DNA of 5,545 nt from Puniceicoccales bacterium (GTDB lineage Bacteria; Verrucomicrobiota; Verrucomicrobiia; Opitutales; UBA953): contig JAITPT010000166.1 of the NCBI GenBank assembly GCA_031289285.1, positions 1 through 5,545 on the forward strand, written 5' to 3'. The notes beneath the pieces are model-generated. The model was given only the letters and a program-made list of their open reading frames with translations, did not search any database and had not been told where the DNA came from. Below are positions 1 to 5,420 of this stretch, one piece after another (within the stretch, counting starts at the first letter, position 1; each line of letters begins with the position of its first letter). The position numbers and the translations under genes are program-made.

Positions 1-17
1 TGGCGGGAAACGGCATT

Positions 18-300
18 GGGCACTCCTAAAAATAAATTTTGGGTTGGTGCATCTCCCGTCCCGTAGGGACGAAATGTCGGTAGCACGGGACTTTAGTCCC
101 GTGAAAATGCCCCCCCCCCCGCGCCCGCGTCCGTTGGGCACGCAACCGCCGGGCCACACAGGGGTTGCCCCCCTCCGGCCCGCGACGTGGGGGGGGCATC
201 ACGAACACGGGGTTGAAACCCCGTGCTACCGACATCCCGTCCCTACGGGACGAAAAGCATCGTTGTTTTCGGACATGCAGATTTATTTTTAGGAGTGCCC
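18..300. repeat. MITE-like composite palindromic element with 20-bp terminal inverted repeats
   Basis: The ends are perfect 20-bp inverted repeats: gggcactcctaaaaataaat at 18-37 and its exact reverse complement at 281-300. Further in, the arms pair again: gtcggtagcacggg (76-89) matches cccgtgctaccgac (220-233). Each arm also carries its own small hairpins: gtccc-gta-gggac at 58-70 with its counterpart at 239-251, and 9-bp stems with 2-nt loops at 84-103 (cacgggact/agtcccgtg) and 206-225 (cacggggtt/aaccccgtg). A run of 11 C (110-120) faces a run of 8 G (189-196), and a small central stem joins gcaacc (142-147) to ggttgc (163-168). No convincing protein is encoded and no clear target-site duplication is seen. 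This fits a non-autonomous transposable element or a large REP-type element. Mobility is inferred from structure only. Confidence 0.8.
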
Positions 301-653
301 TATTGTTTATCTGCGCACATCTGCGTTATCTGCGGTTTTCCCTCCGTTCCCTCCGAGTCTTCCGTTGAGATGTTGTAGCCCGTGCGTTTCGCCGTGTCGC
401 GTGTGCGGCGCAACCGTGCCTGCCGCCCCACCCGTCCTCCGGCAAGTCAAGTAGTTTTTTTAGCCTGGTAAATTATTCCCCGTAGCCGCAGCATCCGACA
501 AAACTTCAAAAATCACCAGAAAATCACCAAAAAACATCAATAAACCTCAAACTTATCAAAAATACACACGAATTATCTATATCATCTATGTTTTTTCTTC
601 GCGCCTTCGCGTGAGATTTATACCTCCCATTGTCCCCCCCCCCCCCCCCCCCC
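301..653. other. Intergenic region without a gene; short periodic motifs, AT-rich stretch and poly-C
   Basis: No credible coding region or RNA gene is visible. The left part has atctgcg three times (309-315, 319-325, 328-334), followed by a pyrimidine-rich tract with ccctccg twice (340-355) and cttccg (358-363). The middle (about 495-590) is AT-rich, with aaaatcacca repeated near 510-529. The right part has a tatctat/atcatctatg motif (573-590) and cttcgcgccttcgcgtgaga (597-616), then the C20 tract next to the argS stop codon. Short periodic strings of this type look like degenerate intergenic repeats. I can assign no function. Confidence 0.6.
634..653. repeat. C20 homopolymer tract abutting the argS stop codon
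   Basis: Twenty consecutive C residues on the plus strand lie directly against the argS stop codon (TAA read on the minus strand at 656-654). In the argS transcript the stop would be followed at once by 20 G. Such a tract is prone to length change by slippage and can form G-quadruplexes in RNA or the minus strand. No conventional hairpin-plus-T terminator is seen at this end of argS. Any role in 3' end formation is inference, and the exact length may be affected by sequencing error. Confidence 0.85.
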
Positions 654-2456
654 TTACATCCGCAGCAGTGGTTCTATGCCTAAGAGGCGCAGGCCGATGG
701 TGAGGGCGGTGGCGGTGCGGGCGCATAGGCGCAGACGGCGCGAACGCACTGCGAGGTCGTCCACAAGGACTTTATCAGCATTGTTAAAGGTGCTGTATGC
801 ACCCGCTAATTCAAAAAGACAGGTGCAGAGAAAATGCGGGCGAAGCTCGGCGCAGGCTTGTTCCAAGGCCGCCGGAAATGTCAGCAACTTGCGGGCAAGC
901 GCAATTTCGGTCTCGGTTTCCAAGGGTGCAGGCGGCAGCAGGCCAGAGACCTCCGGCGTGACTCCGGCTTTGCGGAAAATCGAATGGATACGCGCCACAG
1001 CGTAGAGGAGATAGGGGGCGGTGTTGCCCTCGAAGGTGAGCAGTTTTTGCCAAGAAAACGTGTAGTCGAGTGTGCGGTTTTGCGAGAGGTCGGCGTAACG
1101 AATGGCACCTATGCCCACAGTTTGCGCGATGCAGGCGCGTTCGTCCTCCGGCAGCGACGGATTTTTCTCGGCAATGATTGCGGCGGCGCGGGCGGTCGCC
1201 TCGTCGAGCAAGGCTTTTAGGCGCACGGGATTGCCACTCTTGGTTTTGATGGCACGCCCGTCGTCGCCCAAAATCGCGCCAAACCAGACATGGCGCAGCA
1301 CCGGAAGTTTGCGCCCTTCCCCCTTCGCCCTCATCGCCGCAAACCACTTTTCCGCCGTAAGGAAAAGCTGCTGAAAGTGGTCTTGTTGGCGTCCGTCGGT
1401 GACGTAGATGCACTCGTCGGCGTGAAAATGTTCGCTGCGGTAGAGAATAGTCGCGAGGTCGGTCGAACCGTAGTTAGACGCGCCGTCTTTTTTGCGAATG
1501 ATAAACGGCTGAGACGGCTCGGCGCTGCGGGCGAAACGCGGATGCTCGTCGTGCCAGACTACCAGTGCGCCGTCGCTCTCTTCGGCGAGGCCGGCGTCGG
1601 TCAACTCCTGATAAACGCGCCCGACTTTATCTCGGTAAAAAGACTCGCCGAGTGTCACATCGGGCTTCACGCCGAGGAGGTCATACATCTCTTGAAACGC
1701 GGCGTTGGAGACGGCGACGATCGTCTCCCAGAGCCGAGTATTTTCGGGGTCGCCTGCTTGGAGTTTGACAAGCTCGGCGCGGGCGGCGTCGAGCGCGGCG
1801 GGGTCGGCCTTGGTGAGCGCGGAACCTTCTTTGTAGAGACCTTCGAGGTCTTCGAGGCCGAGATTTGTGGCGTCGGCACCGGCGCGTTTGATGGCATAAA
1901 TGAGCGTGCCGAAGTTGGTGCCCCAGTCGCCGATGTGGTTATCGCGGACGAGGTCGGCACCGCAAAATTGGAGCAGCCGTGCGATGGCCTCGCCGATGAC
2001 AATCGGGCGCAGGTGGCCGACGTGCATTTGCTTGGCGGTGTTGGCGGACGGGTAGTCAATCACCACCCGTTTGCCAGCGTAGAGCGCGGAGGCACCGGCG
2101 CGGAAGGCGTCGGCATCGGCGTAACGCTCCAGCCATGCGTCGAGAAACTTTGGCGTGAGCGCGAAGTTGATAAAGCCCGGCCCCGCGATGCCCGTGGTGA
2201 CAAGCGTGTCGTCGAGTGCGCTGTCGAGTGCGCCGCTGTTTTTGAGCGTTTCGACGAGGGCGGTCGCGAGGGCGCGGGGGTTGGCTTTGAGTGCCTTGGC
2301 GTGGGCGAGGACACCGTTGGCTTGGAAGTCGCCGAAGCGCGGGTCGGCGGGGCGGATTTCGGGCGCGAAGGGTGCGTCGCCGAAGAGCGGTGTTTGGGCG
2401 GCGGCCTTGCGCAGAAGCGCGTCGAGTTCGCGGGCGGGATTAAACCAGATTTCCAT
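654..2456 (-). CDS. argS: Arginyl-tRNA synthetase (class I)
   Basis: Charges tRNA-Arg with arginine in the cytoplasm, using ATP; an essential translation enzyme. The 600-residue length from this start is normal for the family. Domains in order: an N-terminal ArgRS-specific tRNA-binding domain at about 4-102 (FGDFQAN at 41-47, GPGFINF at 92-98); the class I Rossmann catalytic core at about 125-470, with the HIGH signature as HVGH (145-148) inside SANTAKQMHVGHLR, plus NYGSTDLATILYR (328-340) and DGRQQDHFQ (354-362); a KMSKS-equivalent loop KTKSG (404-408); and a C-terminal DALR-type anticodon-binding helical domain at about 478-600 (NTAPYLLYAVARIHSI). The start chosen is MEIWFNPARE, because the frame remains open 80 codons upstream but that stretch overlaps draT and crosses a tandem repeat, with no ArgRS similarity. 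No clear ribosome binding site precedes it. It lies 89 nt downstream of draT on the same strand, so the two are probably co-transcribed. Confidence 0.96.
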   Translation of the reverse strand: MEIWFNPARELDALLRKAAAQTPLFGDAPFAPEIRPADPRFGDFQANGVLAHAKALKANPRALATALVETLKNSGALDSALDDTLVTTGIAGPGFINFALTPKFLDAWLERYADADAFRAGASALYAGKRVVIDYPSANTAKQMHVGHLRPIVIGEAIARLLQFCGADLVRDNHIGDWGTNFGTLIYAIKRAGADATNLGLEDLEGLYKEGSALTKADPAALDAARAELVKLQAGDPENTRLWETIVAVSNAAFQEMYDLLGVKPDVTLGESFYRDKVGRVYQELTDAGLAEESDGALVVWHDEHPRFARSAEPSQPFIIRKKDGASNYGSTDLATILYRSEHFHADECIYVTDGRQQDHFQQLFLTAEKWFAAMRAKGEGRKLPVLRHVWFGAILGDDGRAIKTKSGNPVRLKALLDEATARAAAIIAEKNPSLPEDERACIAQTVGIGAIRYADLSQNRTLDYTFSWQKLLTFEGNTAPYLLYAVARIHSIFRKAGVTPEVSGLLPPAPLETETEIALARKLLTFPAALEQACAELRPHFLCTCLFELAGAYSTFNNADKVLVDDLAVRSRRLRLCARTATALTIGLRLLGIEPLLRM

Positions 2457-2505
2457 CGGGCGCGAGGAAAGCGAGAAACCGCTGGCGGCGGAAGGATGAA
2501 AGGGC

Positions 2506-2553
2506 GACGTCAGAACCGACGTCAGAACCGAACTCAGAACCGGAGTCAGAACC
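2506..2553. repeat. Four 12-bp tandem repeats spanning the draT stop codon
   Basis: Four consecutive 12-bp units share the core tcagaacc: gacgtcagaacc (2506-2517), gacgtcagaacc (2518-2529), gaactcagaacc (2530-2541) and ggagtcagaacc (2542-2553). Read on the minus strand each unit begins GGTTCTGA, and the TGA of the first unit read is the stop codon of draT (2548-2546). The remaining units lie in the gap before argS. The unit length is a multiple of three, so in the argS frame the tract would read V-L-T-S-like tetrapeptides, but it sits upstream of the chosen argS start and is probably untranslated. It looks like slippage-generated DNA. Confidence 0.85.
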
Positions 2554-3568
2554 GCAGGCTCTTCACGCGGTATTCGCCGCCGAGGACGAGCCACTCCGAT
2601 TCGCCGCCGAGCAACCAGCGCGGCAGCAATCCGCTGAAAAACACAACCTTCGCCAAGGGCACCCGCGCCTCCCACACCCGCGACCCAAACTCCCACGCCA
2701 CCTCGCTATCCGAGGTGAACGAGCTTAGGCAATTTAACTCCACCAAACTCTCCCCGCCACCCGCGCCACCGCCCACGCCGCCCACGCCGCCACCGCCCAC
2801 GCCGCCCACGCCGCCGCCGTTGCCGCCGCCGCCACCCACGCCGCCGCCGTTGCCGTTGCCCGCGCCGTTACCAGATTTCACGGCGTATTCCTCGGGGTCG
2901 TGTGTGCCGCGATACAGCGTCACCCAGCGTTCGTTTTTCCCGAAACGCCGCAGCAGCTCGTCTTGGCAAAACGTGTAGAGCAAATCGAGCTGCGACGACA
3001 CGCCCATCATCCGCGCCGCGCCGTGCATCCGGTCGAGCCAGTAGCGCTCGCGGGCGTCGGCGTCTTCGGCGAGACGCCCGCTGTGGAAGGTCGCCCGCAA
3101 CCCAAAACGGCTTTCGACCCAGTTTTTCAAAACCGCCGCTTCCCGCCCGTTGCTATCTGCGCTCCAACCGTGGAGCAGCTGCACGTAGCTGTGACGCAAG
3201 CTCGCTCGCGCCGACGCCTGGTGCTCCTCCCATTCGTGCAGGCGGAACTTCACGGAGATGTAGTCGTGAAAAATCTTGCCGCGCTCCTCCGCATCGGCGA
3301 CGCCCGCCAGCCGCTCGAAAAGCCGCCTGTCCGTCGCCCGCGCCCCTTCGATTTCGAGCGCTTGCGGGACGTCCTGAAACTCCACCGCGCTGATGCGCCA
3401 AGGTGGCAAATTGCAGCGGCTAAAAATCGCCGCCCCCCGCTCCGCCTCGCCCATCGCTTCCGGCGGCGGCGTCCGCAACGGCATCGGCACCGACGTCGGC
3501 GCGGACGAGGACGGCAGCACTGACGGCGGTGTTTGCAAGACGGTTTCCATCGCCCGCAGACTTTTCAT
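2546..3568 (-). CDS. draT: NAD(+)--dinitrogen-reductase ADP-D-ribosyltransferase (DraT) with glycine-rich insertion
   Basis: Members of this family transfer ADP-ribose from NAD+ to a specific arginine of nitrogenase reductase (NifH), switching off nitrogen fixation in the cytoplasm; DraG reverses it. The 340-residue product is longer than the usual 250-290. Residues 1-45 are a Pro/Ser/Thr-rich extension. Family similarity begins at FSRCNLPPW (49-57), then PQALEIEG (68-75), SYVQLLHGW and DSNGREAAVLKNWVESRFGL (127-157), QLDLLYTFCQ (193-202), LYRG (218-221), SFT (283-285), FFSGLLP (310-316) and GESEWLVLGGEYRV (322-335). The last motifs match the R-S-ExE arrangement of arginine-specific ADP-ribosyltransferases: R220, S283, E323 and E325, so the enzyme looks intact. 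Residues 233-272 are almost pure glycine, a loop insertion between LYRG and SFT. Start: M1 or M7 (position 3550); no clear ribosome binding site decides. No draG or nif gene is in view, so the NifH target is inferred from family membership. Confidence 0.88.
   Translation of the reverse strand: MKSLRAMETVLQTPPSVLPSSSAPTSVPMPLRTPPPEAMGEAERGAAIFSRCNLPPWRISAVEFQDVPQALEIEGARATDRRLFERLAGVADAEERGKIFHDYISVKFRLHEWEEHQASARASLRHSYVQLLHGWSADSNGREAAVLKNWVESRFGLRATFHSGRLAEDADARERYWLDRMHGAARMMGVSSQLDLLYTFCQDELLRRFGKNERWVTLYRGTHDPEEYAVKSGNGAGNGNGGGVGGGGGNGGGVGGVGGGGVGGVGGGAGGGESLVELNCLSSFTSDSEVAWEFGSRVWEARVPLAKVVFFSGLLPRWLLGGESEWLVLGGEYRVKSLRF
2753..2872 (-). repeat. Glycine-coding low-complexity repeat inside draT
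   Basis: This 120-bp stretch encodes a 40-residue block composed almost only of Gly with scattered Val, Asn and Ala (draT residues 233-272). It includes a perfect 24-bp tandem duplication (2766-2789 and 2790-2813, each reading G/V-rich octapeptides) and several shorter GGC/GGT-type units such as ccgccgccgttgccg. Unit lengths stay in multiples of three, so the frame is preserved. The pattern suggests recent growth by replication slippage within a surface loop of the enzyme. Confidence 0.9.
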
Positions 3569-3721
3569 TTTCCGCGCTACTTGTCAGTGCTCTATTTTTG
3601 TGGCACAAAAAAACTTTCTACTCCTCATTTGACATTCGCTCTACATCCCGTAACTTTCCGCGCTAACCGCTGTTTCACCAGTCGGCCAACCAACAGCCAA
3701 CCGCACTCAAGTGCCTTCCTT
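3569..3721. promoter_or_regulatory. Divergent intergenic promoter region between draT and the exported-protein gene
   Basis: This 153-bp gap separates the two divergent genes and must hold the start signals of at least the plus-strand gene. For that gene a perfect -35 hexamer ttgaca is at 3629-3634, with a weak -10 candidate taactt at 3651-3656 (16-bp spacer, only 3 of 6 matching). No good promoter could be singled out for draT, although an A/T-rich block at 3594-3615 lies just upstream of it. Neither start codon has a clear Shine-Dalgarno sequence. No convincing operator or riboswitch is seen. Confidence 0.35.
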
Positions 3722-4948
3722 ATGAAAAAAACAAGCATCAGTCTCTTCTCTCTCATCGCCGCATTTGCCGGACTCATTCCGACAAACGCCGACACACCTG
3801 CCGCCGCACCCGCCGCGCCGAACAAATCCGCCACTGTGGCAAATAACTCCTACGGTCAACGAACCGCCGCACCTCGCGCCGGAACATCCGGCAGGCAAGG
3901 TTTCCGAGGTCCGTCTCAGACGGGCGGCTTCGTCTCCCCCGACGAGGAGCGTCGCGCCGCTGCTGCCGCCGCTGCCGCCGAACCAATCGTCGGCATTTGG
4001 AAATGCGTGAAATACACACACGGATATCCCTCACTAGACGGGCAAGACGAGTCTCAGGTAAAACCCAATACCCTAAACATCGTCTTCCTCCCCAACGGCG
4101 GAATCGCCGGAAGCGTTGACTTTGACGCCCAGATGAACCTCATCCTCTTGTCTTGGGAAAAAACAGCTCAGCCCAGAGTCTATAAAATTAAAACCAATCA
4201 GCAAATCTCCCTTCCTGATAGGTTTTATTCCGGCTATATGCTCGCCCGTGTTGACAAGGGGGGAAAATTGGTTCTCTTGCGTGGAGACTCATTCTTGAGA
4301 GACCCCCAAGTAGAAGGAATTCTCCAAATGCTTGAGAAAGGATACTCACTCGAAAACATTCTTGAGTCGGCAGACTCGATTTCTTTTTCCTTTGAAAGAC
4401 GGATAACGCTGAAGTCGGATAAGAAAGCAGACGCGCCAGTCAAAAAAGTTTCACCCGAAGCTGTCATTAACCCCAACGACCCCGTTATTGGGCTTTGGAA
4501 AAACAAGGAGGTAAAAGGGCAGCCTTATGCGAATTGGAATCTTCCTTTTTTGGCGGACGGAAGTGTTGGGGATGTCGGCGTCCTCGGTCATAGCGCCGCT
4601 GTCACCACATGGCAGCCAAGCATCCTACCCAACGTCTATGTTGTCGAGAAGAAGAACAATTCCTACTCACCGCTCTTCCTCGCAACCATAGACAAAGATA
4701 AAAATTTAATAATCGGCGGCACTCCTTTTTCAAGGCCACTATTGAACGCCGCTTTGCAGATACTGAAGGACGGTCATAACTTCGAGGAAGCATTAAGATT
4801 AAATCACGGATACTTCAATCATTATAAATTTACGAAAGTTACAACACCCACGCCCACATCCTCACCCGCGCCTGCCGCCACGCAAAAGAGCACTCCCCCG
4901 AACGACACGCCAAAACACGCCTCGACGTCTGTGATAAAACGACTATAA
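3722..4948 (+). CDS. Exported protein of unknown function with two copies of a GxWK domain
   Basis: I do not recognise a named family. The 408-residue product starts with a classic signal peptide (MKKTSISLFSLIAAFAGL..., likely cut after TNA at residue 23), so it should be exported to the periplasm or outside. Residues 24-86 are an Ala/Pro/Gly-rich, probably disordered linker ending in eight alanines (79-86). Two related domains follow: 87-228 and 253-373. Shared landmarks are EPIVGIWK/DPVIGLWK, VFLPNGGIAGSV/PFLADGSVGDVG, PRVYKIK/PNVYVVEK, LARVDKGGKLVLLRG/LATIDKDKNLIIGG and EGILQMLEKGYSLENIL/NAALQILKDGHNFEEAL. The alternating hydrophobic strands and opening G-x-W recall lipocalin-like beta-barrels, but this is inference. 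Residues 374-408 are a Thr/Pro/Ser/Ala-rich tail. The start is the Met that opens the signal peptide; the frame is open further upstream but only into intergenic DNA. The second domain and the end of the first are more AT-rich than argS and draT. Confidence 0.88.
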   Translation: MKKTSISLFSLIAAFAGLIPTNADTPAAAPAAPNKSATVANNSYGQRTAAPRAGTSGRQGFRGPSQTGGFVSPDEERRAAAAAAAAEPIVGIWKCVKYTHGYPSLDGQDESQVKPNTLNIVFLPNGGIAGSVDFDAQMNLILLSWEKTAQPRVYKIKTNQQISLPDRFYSGYMLARVDKGGKLVLLRGDSFLRDPQVEGILQMLEKGYSLENILESADSISFSFERRITLKSDKKADAPVKKVSPEAVINPNDPVIGLWKNKEVKGQPYANWNLPFLADGSVGDVGVLGHSAAVTTWQPSILPNVYVVEKKNNSYSPLFLATIDKDKNLIIGGTPFSRPLLNAALQILKDGHNFEEALRLNHGYFNHYKFTKVTTPTPTSSPAPAATQKSTPPNDTPKHASTSVIKRL

Positions 4949-4962
4949 TGTAGTGTCTCTTA

Positions 4963-5005
4963 AGTTCCAGCCCCGATTTGTCCGCGCCTTCGCGGGGTTG
5001 GAACT
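4963..5005 (+). terminator. Stem-loop just after the exported-protein gene, possible terminator
   Basis: Fourteen nucleotides after the stop codon, agttccagccccg (4963-4975) pairs with cggggttggaact (4993-5005): a 13-bp stem with one G-U pair and a 17-nt loop that itself holds the palindromic string cgcgccttcgcg. The position suits transcription termination or mRNA 3' protection. It is followed by gaaaggg rather than a T tract, so it is not a standard intrinsic terminator and could equally be one of the palindromic repeats that fill this region. Confidence 0.45.
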
Positions 5006-5009
5006 GAAA

Positions 5010-5072
5010 GGGTTGCCCAGCGAGGTCTCCGGTGGCAACCCTCGACATTCGTTGGGCAACCCCTTTGGGGTT
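5010..5072. repeat. Palindromic 'gggttgccc' repeat
   Basis: gggttgccc (5010-5018) is the perfect complement of gggcaaccc (5054-5062), and pairing continues imperfectly inward (arms 5010-5028 and 5044-5062). The left arm can instead pair with ggcaaccc (5034-5041), so two alternative hairpins compete. The right arm overlaps a further small hairpin, aacccc-ttt-ggggtt (5058-5072). No coding capacity is evident. It is a probable dispersed palindromic intergenic repeat of unknown function. Confidence 0.65.
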
Positions 5073-5093
5073 GGGGTGTGTTGTTGGCGTTAC

Positions 5094-5255
5094 CCTAAGA
5101 ACGGCAGTTCAGCGGGATGGGTTTGCGTAAGATTTTGAGGCGGATGCGGTTTGCGCTTTCCCGACGCGCACCTTGTGGTGTGTGGAGCGGAAAGCGCAAG
5201 CCGCAGACGTCCCAAAGATTGTGCAAAACCGCCCGCATTAACTGCCGTTTTTAGG
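5094..5255. repeat. Long-hairpin repeat element, copy 1 (complete)
   Basis: The termini are inverted: cctaagaacggcagtt (5094-5109) against aactgccgtttttagg (5240-5255), with one mismatch. Between them the arms stay complementary with interruptions, and the apex is a strong stem, ttgcgctttcc (5151-5161) with ggaaagcgcaa (5189-5199), enclosing a smaller hairpin cgcacc-ttgt-ggtgtg. The whole unit of about 162 bp can therefore fold into one long imperfect hairpin. The first 125 bp recur at 5421-5545. It resembles a short non-autonomous mobile element. No target duplication was found. Confidence 0.75.
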
Positions 5256-5276
5256 TTTAACTGCCGTTTTTAGGTT
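5239..5276. repeat. 19-bp tandem duplication of the element's right terminus
   Basis: taactgccgtttttaggtt occurs twice without a gap (5239-5257 and 5258-5276). Each copy contains the right terminal inverted repeat of the preceding hairpin element, so that element has a doubled right end. The same sequence is inverted at the left end of copy 2 (cctaaaaacggcagtt, 5421-5436). Confidence 0.85.
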
Positions 5277-5277
5277 T

Positions 5278-5372
5278 AGCCCTGCAAGGGCGAGATGTGC
5301 ATAACCGGGGGTGTAGTGCAGCGGAACCCCCGGAAAAGCCACCCCTCACACAAAGCCCTGCAAGGGCGAGAT
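5278..5372. repeat. Direct 19-bp repeats flanking a GC-rich hairpin
   Basis: agccctgcaagggcgagat occurs at 5278-5296 and 5354-5372; each copy contains a small hairpin gccct-gca-agggc. Between them ccgggggt (5305-5312) pairs with acccccgg (5326-5333), an 8-bp stem with a 13-nt loop. The arrangement looks like a dispersed intergenic repeat module lying between the two copies of the longer hairpin element. No coding sequence or known RNA is recognised. Confidence 0.7.
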
Positions 5373-5420
5373 TATCGGACGTTCCGACGACCCAATGGCA
5401 AAATCTTTAGTCTGGTTAAT

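Noticed and set aside
44..292. Small open frames inside the 5' palindromic element
   Set aside because: Both strands have open frames of similar length simply because the DNA is palindromic and GC-rich; the translations are Pro/Arg/Gly-rich with no motif.
811..1413. Secondary open frame of 200 codons within argS on the minus strand
   Set aside because: Alternative-frame shadow of argS; the translation is rich in Arg and has no recognisable domain.
2457..2696. In-frame 80-codon N-terminal extension of argS
   Set aside because: It overlaps the end of draT and runs through the 12-bp tandem repeat; ArgRS similarity starts at the Met at 2456, which gives the normal 600-residue length.
1290..2978. 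Long open frame on the plus strand (562 codons)
   Set aside because: It lies antisense to argS and draT; its product is low-complexity and shows no domain, while the minus-strand frames show clear family motifs. It is a by-product of GC-rich coding sequence.
3601..3616. Possible sigma-54 promoter (tggcac at 3601-3606), tempting because of the nitrogen-fixation link
   Set aside because: There is no GC/TTGC element at the required spacing; only A-rich DNA follows, and the orientation does not point to draT.
3533..3721. Upstream in-frame extension of the exported protein
   Set aside because: It would overlap the start of draT and bury the signal peptide; the Met at 3722 directly opens a typical signal peptide.
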